A stretch of 64,000 nt of DNA from JAZDIU01 sp043804635 (GCA_043804635.1 JAZDIU010000056.1:1-64000), one strand, 5' to 3'; numbered from the stretch's first letter, positions 44,469-53,590 are shown. Translations and numbers: made by a program. Notes: a model not told the origin generated them from the letters alone.

Positions 44469-44972
44469 TTATTTAAATTCGATTAGCTTCGACCAGCGAG
44501 GGTCGATTGCTTGAGTCTGACAACTACACGGTCCTTCATTCTGATTGTGTCCGCAAGTCGGGCACAAACCGGCACAATCCTGAGAGCAAAGCGGTTTCAT
44601 CGGTATGGTAAGCAGGGCATATTGACGGATTGCCTCGGTTAAATTCAAGATATTATTCTCATCGAGAGTGAAGGCATCCGGTTCATCAGGCGATGGTAAC
44701 CTAGCACCGCTTTGAATGTCGATAGTGGGAAAATACTCTTCTTCGATATTCAATGTCATAGGACAGCAATATAGCTTTAAACACCGACTACAGGTAAGTT
44801 CGAGTGTAACATGCAGCGCGCCTTCTACTAGAATACTGCGCTGAGTACGCGTAAGCTTAAGGTCGCCTTCGATATTATAATCTTTGTCCTCGATAGCGAT
44901 CGTTTCACTTATATGGTAGTTCCGGGATGAACCTATCGGTCCTTTAAGTTGTTGGGAGACGTTAATCTGCAA
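44469..44972 (-). CDS. YceD/DUF177 family protein
   Basis: A 167-residue protein of the DUF177 (YceD) family, which nearly always precedes rpmF and whose E. coli member affects 23S rRNA maturation. It carries two zinc-type cysteine sets: LTCSRCLKLYCCPM and, in the last third, CSQDCAGLCPTCGHN, a common feature of family members outside Proteobacteria. The start is TTG at 44972, 8 bp after AAGGAG. It is first in the operon with a consensus promoter. Confidence 0.88.
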   Translation of the reverse strand: MQINVSQQLKGPIGSSRNYHISETIAIEDKDYNIEGDLKLTRTQRSILVEGALHVTLELTCSRCLKLYCCPMTLNIEEEYFPTIDIQSGARLPSPDEPDAFTLDENNILNLTEAIRQYALLTIPMKPLCSQDCAGLCPTCGHNQNEGPCSCQTQAIDPRWSKLIEFK

Positions 44973-45001
44973 CGCTTGTGCTCCTTGGTTAGTAACTATT
45001 C

Positions 45002-45031
45002 ATTATAAGGTGGGCTGTCTATCTGTGTCAA
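45002..45031 (-). promoter_or_regulatory. Promoter for the yceD-rpmF-fab operon
   Basis: Minus strand TTGACA (45031-45026), 18-bp spacer, TATAAT (45007-45002), about 30 bp before the TTG start. Confidence 0.7.
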
Positions 45032-45079
45032 TCTCAAATAGTAGGCTTTTATGTTTAATTGGAAGCAACCTCACCCCTG

Positions 45080-45150
45080 TCCCCTCTCCGCAAGCGGAGA
45101 GGGGAATAGAAAGAAAAGAGAGGGGCTTCGCCCCTCTCTTAAACCCTTCC
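45080..45150. repeat. Double-hairpin intergenic repeat, copy 2
   Basis: First hairpin TCCCCTCTCCG/CGGAGAGGGGA (45080-45105), then AAGAGAGGGGC/GCCCCTCTCTT (45116-45140, loop TTC), ending TTAAACCCTTCC. The layout and the closing CCCCTCTCTTAAAC-CTTCC match the element at 34851-34930. Confidence 0.6.
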
Positions 45151-45154
45151 GTAA

Positions 45155-45183
45155 TTGCGATTCTGAATTTTCTATGCTAACAT
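45155..45183 (+). promoter_or_regulatory. Promoter for thiC
   Basis: TTGCGA at 45155-45160, 17-bp spacer, TAACAT at 45178-45183, about 25 bp before the riboswitch. Confidence 0.5.
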
Positions 45184-45208
45184 ATAAGTGTAAACTAATT
45201 GAATTAAG

Positions 45209-45293
45209 ACATAGGGGGTGCCTAACGGCTGAGAGCCCCGATTGCATCGGGACAACCCTTGGAACCTGATCTCGTTAATGCGAGCGTAGGGAA
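45209..45293 (+). promoter_or_regulatory. TPP riboswitch (THI element)
   Basis: The conserved strings are all present in order: GGGGGTGCC, CGGCTGAGA, ACCCTTGGAACCTGATC and GCGAGCGTAGGGAA. It binds thiamine pyrophosphate. It sits before a terminator hairpin and thiC. Confidence 0.93.
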
Positions 45294-45309
45294 GAGAAGC
45301 GAATCTTAC

Positions 45310-45344
45310 AGACCAAGGGTTCAAATGCCCTTGGTCTTATTTTT
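45310..45344 (+). terminator. Riboswitch-controlled intrinsic terminator
   Basis: AGACCAAGGG (45310-45319) and CCCTTGGTCT (45328-45337) form a 10-bp stem, followed by TATTTTT. CCCTTGG within the aptamer (45256-45262) can pair instead with CCAAGGG (45313-45319), so TPP binding should release the terminator arm and stop transcription. Confidence 0.85.
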
Positions 45345-45357
45345 ACGGAGGCAGGCA

Positions 45358-46653
45358 ATGACTCAAATAGAACTGGCTGTTAAAGGGACTATTTCGCCAC
45401 AAATGAAAACGGTGGCTGAACAAGAAGGAGTCGATGTTGAATTTATCCGGCAGGGCGTAGCCCAAGGAACAATCGTAATCCCAGCCAATATTAACCATAA
45501 GAATCTTATCCCTTGTGGAATCGGAAAAGGATTACGGACGAAGATTAATGCCAATATCGGCACTTCGTCCGATTACGGCAATATCGATACCGAGTTAGCA
45601 AAATTACAGGTTGCAGTTAAATGCGGCGCCGATGCGGTTATGGATTTAAGCACCGGCGGTGATATACCTGCTATCCGCAGGCAGATTATTGGGGCTAGCT
45701 CTGTGGCTATCGGCACCGTTCCTATTTACCAGGCTGGAATTGAAGCAATTAATCAAACTGGTGCTATTGTAAAAATGACCGTCGACCAACTATTCGAGGC
45801 GATTGAAGACCATATTCGTGACGGCGTCGACTTTATCACCGTGCATTGTGGGGTAACTCAATCAGCTATTAACCGCCTTAAGCAACGCAGACGGGTAGCC
45901 GATGTAGTTTCACGCGGCGGGGCTTTTCTTGTTGGCTGGATGCTCCAAAACGAGCGAGAAAACCCGCTTTATGAGTATTACGACCGCCTGCTTGAGCTAG
46001 CCAGGAAATTCGATGTCACGCTGAGTCTAGGGGATGGTATGCGTCCGGGTAGCCTGGCAGATGCGACCGACCAGGCTCAAATAGATGAGCTACTGGTCAT
46101 AGGAGAACTGGTAGAAAGAGCACGGCAGGCTGGTGTCCAGGCAATGGTCGAAGGTCCGGGACATATGCCATTGAACCAGATTGAAGCTAATGTTCTCTTG
46201 GAAAAATCGATTTGCCAGGGAGCTCCCTTTTATGTTTTGGGACCACTAGTAACGGATATCGGTGCCGGCTACGACCATATTACCGGAGCTATCGGCGGAG
46301 CGATTGCCGCCTCTGCCGGGGCTGATTTCCTCTGTTATGTAACTCCGAGTGAGCACCTTTCCTTGCCCGACGTGGAGGACGTCAGGCAAGGAGTAATCGC
46401 TTCCCGCATTGCAGCTCACGCTGCCGACATCGTTAAAGGAGTCAAAGGTGCTGCCGAGTGGGATAGAAAAATGTCAATCGCCCGAAAGAAGTTGGACTGG
46501 GAAGAGCAAGTTAAGCTGTCTATAGACCCGGAACGGTCAAGCCGTGTCCATACCCAGCATACTACCACCGGAACAGCTTGCAGTATGTGTGGTGAGTTTT
46601 GTGCGATGAAGCTGGTCGAAACCTACTTAGGCGTCAAAGCGGTCAAATGCTAG
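45358..46653 (+). CDS. thiC: Phosphomethylpyrimidine synthase ThiC
   Basis: A 431-residue radical SAM enzyme that converts AIR to the HMP-P pyrimidine of thiamine. The C-terminal iron-sulfur motif is CSMCGEFC (C-x2-C-x4-C), and conserved core segments INANIGTSSDYGNID and VEGPGHMPLNQI are present. ATG 45358, 6 bp after GGAGG, is the start; the reading frame is open further left, but that falls inside the riboswitch. Expression is off when TPP is high. Converges with tmk, 1 bp apart. Confidence 0.96.
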   Translation: MTQIELAVKGTISPQMKTVAEQEGVDVEFIRQGVAQGTIVIPANINHKNLIPCGIGKGLRTKINANIGTSSDYGNIDTELAKLQVAVKCGADAVMDLSTGGDIPAIRRQIIGASSVAIGTVPIYQAGIEAINQTGAIVKMTVDQLFEAIEDHIRDGVDFITVHCGVTQSAINRLKQRRRVADVVSRGGAFLVGWMLQNERENPLYEYYDRLLELARKFDVTLSLGDGMRPGSLADATDQAQIDELLVIGELVERARQAGVQAMVEGPGHMPLNQIEANVLLEKSICQGAPFYVLGPLVTDIGAGYDHITGAIGGAIAASAGADFLCYVTPSEHLSLPDVEDVRQGVIASRIAAHAADIVKGVKGAAEWDRKMSIARKKLDWEEQVKLSIDPERSSRVHTQHTTTGTACSMCGEFCAMKLVETYLGVKAVKC

Positions 46654-46654
46654 C

Positions 46655-47287
46655 TTAATGATGTGAAGTTGAATTAGATAGCTCAAGCATTCGGCTTATT
46701 TTTGTCCAGATAATTTCTTCTATTTTCTCTTTTGACTGGCTGGCGTCTATCACCAGCCAGCGGTCCGGTTCTTCTGCTGCCATTTTGAGGTAGCCTTCAC
46801 GTACCCTATCGTGGAAGGCTATTTTCTCCTGTTGAAAACGGTCCTGTCTCTCACTCTTTTTACGTGCTAGCCCTTCTTCAACAGGTATATCTAGGAATAT
46901 TGTGATATTGGGTCTAAGACCACGGGTAGCAGTCCGGTTAAGAGATTTAACTGTGTCTAACTCTAGCCCTCGTCCATATCCTTGATAGGCTACTGTGGAA
47001 TCAGTGTAACGGTCGCAGATGACTGTCTTTCCTTCCTTTAGTGCCGGTTGGATTATCTGCTCGACTAATAGGGCGCGGGAGGCATTGAAAAGCAAAAGCT
47101 CGGTAAGCGATGGTATAGCTCCAGCCCATTTCAGCCAGTAGCTAATCTTTCTGCCCAGGGGCGTTCCGCCAGGCTCGTGAGTCAAGAGAACCGGTATATC
47201 TAGCTGTTTCAACTTCCGGTATAGGGCTTTAGATTGGAAAGTCTTGCCGCTTCCTTCGCCACCCTCGAAGGTAATAAACAGAGCCAT
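46655..47287 (-). CDS. tmk: Thymidylate kinase
   Basis: A 210-residue kinase that makes dTDP from dTMP. P-loop FEGGEGSGKTFQSKAL, the DRYTDSTVAYQGYGRG motif and the LID ARKKSERQDRFQQE are present, so it is a type II enzyme with arginines in the LID. It is followed 3 bp upstream by surE in the same direction. Confidence 0.95.
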   Translation of the reverse strand: MALFITFEGGEGSGKTFQSKALYRKLKQLDIPVLLTHEPGGTPLGRKISYWLKWAGAIPSLTELLLFNASRALLVEQIIQPALKEGKTVICDRYTDSTVAYQGYGRGLELDTVKSLNRTATRGLRPNITIFLDIPVEEGLARKKSERQDRFQQEKIAFHDRVREGYLKMAAEEPDRWLVIDASQSKEKIEEIIWTKISRMLELSNSTSHH

Positions 47288-47290
47288 TAA

Positions 47291-48070
47291 CTACTCCTTG
47301 TTCTTAAGCCATTCGTTGAGGCCGTCAAGGAAACCATCCGTCTTAATTCGGGAGTGTTTATTATTCAGGTATAAATGCAGTGGAGTAATCGAGATATACC
47401 CCTGCTCGATTGCCCCTATATCGGTGACATTATCTTTGCTGTTGTTTATCCGGCGGCGTACCAACCAGTAATATGCACGCCTCCCATCATGACCTTCCTC
47501 AACGGTATCGATATGACTTTCACCGGCTAAACGAGTCATTCTAGCCCCTTTAATCTCAGGCGGCGGAAAGTCAGGAAGATTTACATTAAAGAACACATTT
47601 CCGGGTGAATTTGAGATAATGTTTCCGGCAATCAGAGCAGTTACTTTAGCTGCGTTTTCCAGAGAAGTTTTTTCTATTGAGGCGAGAGAAACAGCTAATG
47701 CAGGTATGCCCCGTAAATAACCCTGCAAGGCAGCACCAACTGTCCCGGAGATTAGCACGTCATTGCCCAGATTCAGTCCGTTGTTTATGCCGGATACGAC
47801 CAAGTCTATTTTTTTATGGAAAAGTTTTTCTAACGCCAGAATCACACTGTCACCCGGGGTGCCCTGTACCGAGCAGGCTTCTATTCCCGGAACCAAGGTG
47901 CTTGCCTGCTGTATTCTTAACGGATGACTTAGAGTGACTGCCGTTCCGATAGCACTCTGTTCCCTATCGGGCGCAACCACTACCACCTCGGCGATTTTTA
48001 CTAATTCGTTAGCTAACGTCCATAGTCCATCGGCAAATATGCCATCGTCATTAGTTACCAGTATTTTCAT
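47291..48070 (-). CDS. surE: 5'-nucleotidase SurE
   Basis: A 259-residue survival protein, a divalent-metal nucleoside 5'-monophosphatase. It has the conserved N-terminus MKILVTNDDGIFADGL (metal-binding DD), the SGINNGLNLGNDVLISGTVGAA block (quoted in parts) and DREQSA. It is 3 bp upstream of tmk. A role in nucleotide salvage in stationary phase is known for the family. Confidence 0.95.
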   Translation of the reverse strand: MKILVTNDDGIFADGLWTLANELVKIAEVVVVAPDREQSAIGTAVTLSHPLRIQQASTLVPGIEACSVQGTPGDSVILALEKLFHKKIDLVVSGINNGLNLGNDVLISGTVGAALQGYLRGIPALAVSLASIEKTSLENAAKVTALIAGNIISNSPGNVFFNVNLPDFPPPEIKGARMTRLAGESHIDTVEEGHDGRRAYYWLVRRRINNSKDNVTDIGAIEQGYISITPLHLYLNNKHSRIKTDGFLDGLNEWLKNKE

Positions 48071-48190
48071 TGCTCTTTTCAGTCTATCACAGCCAGAATA
48101 AACGAAGCAAAAACTTTAGTTTTGAGTTACTTTTTTATGGAGTTAAGGCAGCTAATTGTGAGGTTATGCCACAAATTCCGCTAATAAGAC

Positions 48191-48805
48191 TCAGCACTTC
48201 GCTCTCAAGTGAGATGTATCGTTTAGCAAGGTGAGGACGGCCCGGTTGGGCTGGGTTTCTATGATACTGAGCGAAGCATTATCGAGGCGCATTCGACCCC
48301 AATGTTCTGGTCCCAAGCCCAGTAACGAGCAAATCAGTGCTCTTAGCGGTCCGCTATGTGCGGTAATCGCTACCGTCTGTTCCGGCGTGTGTTGCTTCAG
48401 CCTGTCTAGAAACTTGCCTACTCGCTCAAAAAAAGTCATAAAGGTCTCACCGCCGGGGAACTCCAGGTCGGGAGTAAAATTAGCAATTAATTTAGCCACG
48501 TCGGGGAAAAGTGGTCCGATTTCCGCAATAGAGAGACCTTCGATTCGACCGTAGTTGATTTCTTTTAATTCGGGGCAGGTGATGATATTCAGCTGATGTC
48601 CCGAAGCGACAATTTCAGCCGTCGTTACGGCTCGTTTGAGGTCGCTTGAATAGATGGCGTCTATTTTTTCGTTAGTAAGGCGATGGCTCAACTTTTCAAC
48701 CTGAGCCCGCCCTTCGACACTCAGTTCTACATCGGTATGTCCGGCAAACTGACGGGCGCTGTTAGATGCGGTTACGCCATGTCTTATTAAAAGCAGTTTA
48801 GGCAA
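48191..48805 (-). CDS. Histidine phosphatase family protein
   Basis: A 204-residue 2-histidine phosphatase: LLIRHGVTASN (phospho-His), SSDLKRAVTTAE, and the second His in ITAHSGPLRAL, with Glu in the GLSIAEIG region. The family includes cofactor-dependent phosphoglycerate mutases and alpha-ribazole phosphatase (CobC); the 200-residue size and PGGETF motif fit CobC or a GpmB-type phosphatase. Which substrate is used cannot be told here. It overlaps neither neighbour (20 bp before acylphosphatase). Confidence 0.88.
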   Translation of the reverse strand: MPKLLLIRHGVTASNSARQFAGHTDVELSVEGRAQVEKLSHRLTNEKIDAIYSSDLKRAVTTAEIVASGHQLNIITCPELKEINYGRIEGLSIAEIGPLFPDVAKLIANFTPDLEFPGGETFMTFFERVGKFLDRLKQHTPEQTVAITAHSGPLRALICSLLGLGPEHWGRMRLDNASLSIIETQPNRAVLTLLNDTSHLRAKC

Positions 48806-48824
48806 ATGCCCTCCTGAAGTTGAG

Positions 48825-49109
48825 CTAATACTTTATCGTGAAGCCTGAGTAAGTTCCGGTAAATTCCGACCAATTAGCCTCGATATCCTCTATCCTGGCA
48901 CCAGACGGTCCGATTTTCAGATGTTGAACCAGTTCTTCGAGTTTAGTGCGTTCACCTTCTGCCAAGACTTCTACTGATTCTCCGCCCGGTAAATTACGGA
49001 CATAACCAGTCAGCCCCAGTTTAATTGCTTGTCTTGAAGTAAAAGCACGGAAATAAACGCCCTGGACGCGACCTGTCACAATTGCCTGCAAAAAGGCTAA
49101 ATCAGCCAT
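48825..49109 (-). CDS. acyP: Acylphosphatase
   Basis: A 94-residue enzyme of the acylphosphatase fold. The signature VTGRVQGVYFRAFTSRQA contains the catalytic Arg, and GYVRNLPGGESVEV contains the second motif (Asn). It hydrolyses carboxyl-phosphate bonds. ATG at 49109 gives the standard N-terminus; a TTG at 49124 is a second possibility. Confidence 0.9.
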   Translation of the reverse strand: MADLAFLQAIVTGRVQGVYFRAFTSRQAIKLGLTGYVRNLPGGESVEVLAEGERTKLEELVQHLKIGPSGARIEDIEANWSEFTGTYSGFTIKY

Positions 49110-49198
49110 GCTAAGTGTTTTCAATCTCGGAATAGCAAACTCTGGAAGATTAAATCCCTTATCGTCAAAACCTAATGGATGTCGGGATAGATTCAGAG

Positions 49199-49348
49199 CT
49201 ATTCTTGCTCTTCCTCTACTTCCTCTTTTTTGCCTTTTTTGATAACTTCCACGGTTATCGGCGGCGGCAAAATGGTACTTGCCATGGGTTTCTTAGCATC
49301 TTTTTTGGGTTTTTTGGTTTCTCTCCACCTGAAATCTCGTTTTCCCAT
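49199..49348 (-). CDS. Small basic/acidic protein, 49 residues
   Basis: The frame MGKRDFRWRETKKPKKDAKK ... ends KEEVEEEQE. It has a strong Shine-Dalgarno (GGAGG, 6 bp before the ATG). The sequence is highly charged: a lysine-rich first half, a short hydrophobic stretch STILPPPITVEVI, and an acidic tail. No family is recognised. It lies between glmS and acyP on the same strand. It is too short for common length cut-offs, and a plus-strand frame over the same bases is its antisense shadow. Confidence 0.7.
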   Translation of the reverse strand: MGKRDFRWRETKKPKKDAKKPMASTILPPPITVEVIKKGKKEEVEEEQE

Positions 49349-49429
49349 AGTGAACCTCCGAGTTTTCTTAATTGAAGTTTAGCAAAGAGGAACTGTTCTG
49401 TAAAGCCAGTCTGCACGGAAAGTCGATGC

Positions 49430-51199
49430 TCATTCTACCGTTACGCTCTTAGCTAAGTTTCTTGGGAAATCAATCGGGCAATCTCTCGCTTTAGCGGCAT
49501 AGTAGGCAAGCAATTGAAGAGCCACGGTATTGACTATGGGCGAAAACATAGCATCGACTTGAGGAACGGTAATAATCGAATCAACCAAATCAGAAGTCAT
49601 TTCGTCCCCTTCTTCAATGAGAGCAATCATCGGCGACCTTCTAGCTTTTATCTCTTTGATGTTGGTCAGCATTGCTTCATAAGTGCTATCACGAGCGACA
49701 ATGGCGATAACTGGCGATGAAGGACCCAGCAGGGCGAAGGGACCGTGTTTGAGTTCACCGGCGGAATAGCCTTCAGCATGAATGTAGGCAATTTCTTTAA
49801 GTTTGAGCGCCCCCTCCAGAGCGACCGGGTAGTTTGTTCCTCTGCCGATAAAGAAAACGTCATTATATTTTGCTAGATACTCCGCCTGTTCCTTTATTCT
49901 GGCTTCTTCATCGAGGACTTGCTGAATTTTACTAGGCAGTTGTCTTAGTTCCATAAATAAACTTGCCAGCTTTCTGGCGTCGACTTTTGAATAAGACATC
50001 GCTAACCAGTAGAGCACTACAAGCTCAGCTAAAAAGCTCTTGGTAGCAGCTACACTTATCTCCGGACCGGCCCTGGTATAAATAGTCTGGCTGGCAATCC
50101 GGCTCGCTGTGGAACCGACTACATTGGTGATAGCTATCACACGAGACCCGGCTTCTTTTAATCTTTTCATTGCCTTCAATGTATCGGCTGTCTCGCCCGA
50201 CTGAGTGATAGCGATAGCTAAAGGCGTTGCCAGAGGGCGTTTATAATAATTGAATTCCGAAGCCAGCTCTACCCTCACGGGAATGCCAAGCAGTTCTTCA
50301 ACAACATATTTACCCGCTAGAGCGGCGTGATAGGATGTACCACAAGCTAACATTAAAATCGATTCGGCATCGGCTAAACCAGCTACAGGTTCGGTTAGAC
50401 GAATATATTCAGCAAGAGTATTTCTTATAACCTTTGGCTGTTCGTGTATCTCTTTGAGCATGAAGTGTTCATAGCCGCCTTTTTGTGCCTCATCTACGCT
50501 CCATGATATTCTGTGTTCTTCAACTCTGACTTTAACGCCTTTTCTCTTAAATTCTACCTTACCCGGTCTAACAATCCCGATATCCCCGTCCTCTGGATAT
50601 ATAACCCTATCAGTATAATCTAATACCGCGGGGACATCTGAGGCGATAAAGTTATCTCTATCGCTGACACCGATAACCAGAGGACTGTCTTTACGGGCTA
50701 CGATTAATCTCGACTCACCCGCTGCCAATACTATTACGGCGTAGGAACCATCGAGCTGATGTAAAGCAGATTCCACTGCTTTCTCTAAATCACCATCGTA
50801 ATATTTCTCAATTAGGTGCGGAATGACTTCTGTATCAGTTTCAGAAACAAATTTATGTCCTTCATCAGTTAACCGGGCTTTTAATTCCGAATAATTGTCA
50901 ATTATTCCGTTGTGGACCACAGCGATTTTTCCGGTGCAGTCTAGGTGAGGATGAGCATTCAATTGAGACGGTACCCCGTGTGTTGCCCATCTCGTATGAC
51001 CGATACCTGCAGTGCCACGAAACTTCGGCGATGCCTTTTCTAACGCCGCTACTCTGACGGCATCCTTATATACCTCGATACTGCCATCGGCGATGGCAAT
51101 ACCGCAGGAATCATAACCGCGGTACTCCAACTTTCTCAGACAATTAATGATTATGGACTGGGCTTGTCGGTCTCCTATGTAGCCAATGATGCCGCACAT
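49430..51199 (-). CDS. glmS: Glutamine-fructose-6-phosphate aminotransferase
   Basis: A 589-residue enzyme making glucosamine-6-phosphate. N-terminal glutaminase with Cys at position 2 (MCGIIGYIGD), GIGHTRWATHG; then two SIS sugar-binding domains with SGETADT, AATKSF and the C-terminal DFPRNLAKSVTVE. Start ATG is exact because the nucleophile must be residue 2. It is the last gene of the glmM-uridyltransferase-glmS operon, 1 bp after the previous gene. Confidence 0.97.
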   Translation of the reverse strand: MCGIIGYIGDRQAQSIIINCLRKLEYRGYDSCGIAIADGSIEVYKDAVRVAALEKASPKFRGTAGIGHTRWATHGVPSQLNAHPHLDCTGKIAVVHNGIIDNYSELKARLTDEGHKFVSETDTEVIPHLIEKYYDGDLEKAVESALHQLDGSYAVIVLAAGESRLIVARKDSPLVIGVSDRDNFIASDVPAVLDYTDRVIYPEDGDIGIVRPGKVEFKRKGVKVRVEEHRISWSVDEAQKGGYEHFMLKEIHEQPKVIRNTLAEYIRLTEPVAGLADAESILMLACGTSYHAALAGKYVVEELLGIPVRVELASEFNYYKRPLATPLAIAITQSGETADTLKAMKRLKEAGSRVIAITNVVGSTASRIASQTIYTRAGPEISVAATKSFLAELVVLYWLAMSYSKVDARKLASLFMELRQLPSKIQQVLDEEARIKEQAEYLAKYNDVFFIGRGTNYPVALEGALKLKEIAYIHAEGYSAGELKHGPFALLGPSSPVIAIVARDSTYEAMLTNIKEIKARRSPMIALIEEGDEMTSDLVDSIITVPQVDAMFSPIVNTVALQLLAYYAAKARDCPIDFPRNLAKSVTVE

Positions 51200-51200
51200 T

Positions 51201-52376
51201 TTAAATTACCAGACTCCTATCAGGAATCCTTCCGCTAACCAGTTTTGTGGCTTGAATCTGGCTATAATTACCGATAATACTACCCGGCTGAGCCACAACA
51301 CAACTCTCCACGTTACAGTTCACACCCAGCATTGCCCCCATTTTCACCTGGTGATGCTCGCTATCTACCTTAACCTCAGCTTGACCGCTACTGGCAATAA
51401 AATGGCTTTTAATGAAACAACCTTTGTCAATAACGGAATCTTGAATAAGTGAACTAGATCCGATATTAACATCATCACTAATAACACTGTTGGTAATTTC
51501 AGTAAATGGCGATATAACCACATTATCGCCGATGCTAGTCGCCGGCATTATGCAAACATTGGGACCGATGTCACAATTCTCTCCAATTATCACAGGGCCT
51601 ACTATGTAACAGTTCGATCTAATAGTTGTTCCGTTTCCTATTGAGACCTGCCCCTTTATCGAAGCACCAGTTTCGATAACGCCGCCTAATTTCGCAGGAA
51701 TCCGGCGAAGAATCGCATCATTAAGACTAATTATGTCCCAGGGATAAACGACATCAAGCCAAGTGCCCTCCGTTTCTTGAACATTGACCGGTTTGTCTTC
51801 TAGAACCATTCGATTTATGACGTCAGGAATATGTAATTCGGTTCCAATAAAATCGAAGACATCTCTATTAAAAGCATAGATACCAGTATTAACTATGTTG
51901 CCTCTAGTTTGCTCAGGATTTTCTATGATTTCTTTAACCAGACCATTTTCAATAGCAACTACACCGTATCTAGCCGGATTAACTACTTTTTTCACCAATA
52001 TGGCACTGGGGCTGATTTTAGTAAAGCTAGCTATGGTACTTGCCTCAATAAGGTTATCACCGTGCAGGACTAAGAATTCGTCTTCTACCGAATTTTTGAC
52101 CAGTGCCAGAGCATTGGCTGTACCTAATTGTTTCTCTTGCGTTATGTAAACTATGTTAACACCGAACTTCTCTCCAGAGCCCATATAATCGAATATCTGT
52201 TCCCTGCGGTAACCGACAACAATGACAATCTGCCGAATGCCGTTCTTAGCTAGTGCCTCGACCACATACTGCAAGATAGGCTTATCAGCAATGGGAAGCA
52301 TTACTTTCGGTTTGGTTACGGTAAAAGGTCTAAGCCTTTGTCCCTCACCAGCGGCCAGAATTACTGCTTGTTTCAT
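51201..52376 (-). CDS. Sugar-1-phosphate nucleotidyltransferase with left-handed beta-helix (copy A)
   Basis: A 391-residue two-domain protein: nucleotidyltransferase at about 1-225 (LAAGEGQRLRPFTVTKPKVM, HGDN, GTWLDVVYPWD) and a left-handed beta-helix of hexapeptide repeats (VSIGNGTTIR, VIIGENCDIGPNV). The style is of archaeal ST0452-like bifunctional sugar-1-P nucleotidylyl/acetyltransferases. A sequence-related copy (B) is encoded 6 bp upstream, so the two are probably a duplication. Which one makes UDP-GlcNAc cannot be decided from sequence alone. Confidence 0.88.
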   Translation of the reverse strand: MKQAVILAAGEGQRLRPFTVTKPKVMLPIADKPILQYVVEALAKNGIRQIVIVVGYRREQIFDYMGSGEKFGVNIVYITQEKQLGTANALALVKNSVEDEFLVLHGDNLIEASTIASFTKISPSAILVKKVVNPARYGVVAIENGLVKEIIENPEQTRGNIVNTGIYAFNRDVFDFIGTELHIPDVINRMVLEDKPVNVQETEGTWLDVVYPWDIISLNDAILRRIPAKLGGVIETGASIKGQVSIGNGTTIRSNCYIVGPVIIGENCDIGPNVCIMPATSIGDNVVISPFTEITNSVISDDVNIGSSSLIQDSVIDKGCFIKSHFIASSGQAEVKVDSEHHQVKMGAMLGVNCNVESCVVAQPGSIIGNYSQIQATKLVSGRIPDRSLVI

Positions 52377-52382
52377 AATGCC

Positions 52383-53585
52383 TCAAAATATCTCCGAATC
52401 CGGGGCGATAACACCGCCGACTACGGCACCGGGACCGATATGAGTATTATTACCAATCATAGCACCTACATTAATCGAAGCGTTAATGCCAGTTTTGACA
52501 TTATCACCCATTATGGTTCCTAGCTTTCGTCTACCGGTATTAATATCGGCAGCTACTATATTATCCTCATTTAATCTTAGATTGGCAATCTTAGTACCCG
52601 CACCTAAATTACAATCTTCCCCGATAACACTATCGCCGACGTAGTTATGATGCGGAATTTTACTACCTCTCATAATTATCGAGTTCTTGATTTCAACGCT
52701 GGCACCGATGTGGCAACTATCACCGATGGCAGTGCAGGGACGAATATAGCAGTTGGGGCCAATCTCACAATCCTCACCGATAACGACTGGTCCTATAATA
52801 TAAGAACCTGACCTCACTTCCGTACCTTTTCCGATAGAAACGGAACCTTTAATTACCGCATTCTTTTCTATCACGCCCAGGTTTTTAGCTTTTAAGGTAG
52901 ATAATAGCGATTCATTAGCCTTAAGCAAATCCCAGGGGTAACTAAGGTCGAGCCAAGATATAATTCTATGACCGATGACTTTTTCTCCGTGGTCTATCAT
53001 CCATTGCAGGGAATCAGTTATTTCATATTCTCCGCGCAGCGACTTGGGTGTTTCGGCTATGGCAGTAAATATTTCAGGAGTGAACAAGTATAAGCCGGCA
53101 TTAGCCATATTCGAGGGCGGATTTTCCACTTTTTCATAAATATGAACTACTCTGTCTTTCTTGAGTTCGACAACACCTAAATCCCGGTTATTCTCAACTT
53201 TTATGAGACTCATTGTATTACCTTGCCTATGGATTAAACCGCTTATATCTTTTCTATCGACAACAATATCCCCGTTAATCATCAAGAAATTTCCACTCAC
53301 TGAGCCTTCGACCATTCTAATAGCGTCAGCTGTGCCCAGCTGTCTACGCTGCTGGCGATACTTAATGCTTATTCCCCATTTTGAGCCATCACCAAAGTAA
53401 CGGCGTATTTGTTCGTCATGATAGCCAACAATAAGAATAAACTCCTGAACGCCCGCCTCTTTTGCCTCGATAAGTAAATGTTCCAGGATGGGTTTATTAG
53501 CTATAGGCAGCATTACTTTTGGTCTGGTATAGGTTAGAGGACGCATCCGGCTGCCTTCCCCGGCCGCTAAAATAACTGCCTTCAT
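52383..53585 (-). CDS. Bifunctional sugar-1-phosphate nucleotidyltransferase/acetyltransferase (copy B)
   Basis: A 400-residue paralogue of the adjacent protein. Nucleotidyltransferase domain with LAAGEGSRMRPLTYTRPKVM and INGDI, then a hexapeptide beta-helix ending GTIMGDNVKTGINASINVG and HHNYVGDSVIGEDCNLGAGT, a region close to the acetyltransferase part of GlmU-like archaeal enzymes. It is the better candidate for GlcN-1-P acetyltransfer plus UDP transfer. ATG 53585 lies 6 bp after GAGGTG; the upstream ATG-like frame start overlaps glmM. Confidence 0.9.
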   Translation of the reverse strand: MKAVILAAGEGSRMRPLTYTRPKVMLPIANKPILEHLLIEAKEAGVQEFILIVGYHDEQIRRYFGDGSKWGISIKYRQQRRQLGTADAIRMVEGSVSGNFLMINGDIVVDRKDISGLIHRQGNTMSLIKVENNRDLGVVELKKDRVVHIYEKVENPPSNMANAGLYLFTPEIFTAIAETPKSLRGEYEITDSLQWMIDHGEKVIGHRIISWLDLSYPWDLLKANESLLSTLKAKNLGVIEKNAVIKGSVSIGKGTEVRSGSYIIGPVVIGEDCEIGPNCYIRPCTAIGDSCHIGASVEIKNSIIMRGSKIPHHNYVGDSVIGEDCNLGAGTKIANLRLNEDNIVAADINTGRRKLGTIMGDNVKTGINASINVGAMIGNNTHIGPGAVVGGVIAPDSEIF

Positions 53586-53590
53586 TCCTG

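Noticed and set aside
45259..45357. Longer thiC start upstream of 45358
   Set aside because: It lies within the TPP aptamer and the terminator; the ATG at 45358 has GGAGG at the right distance.
49175..49375. Plus-strand hydrophobic frame of 66 residues
   Set aside because: It has no ribosome site, and is the antisense of a charged minus-strand gene that has GGAGG before its ATG; the Phe-rich composition comes from Lys codons on the other strand.
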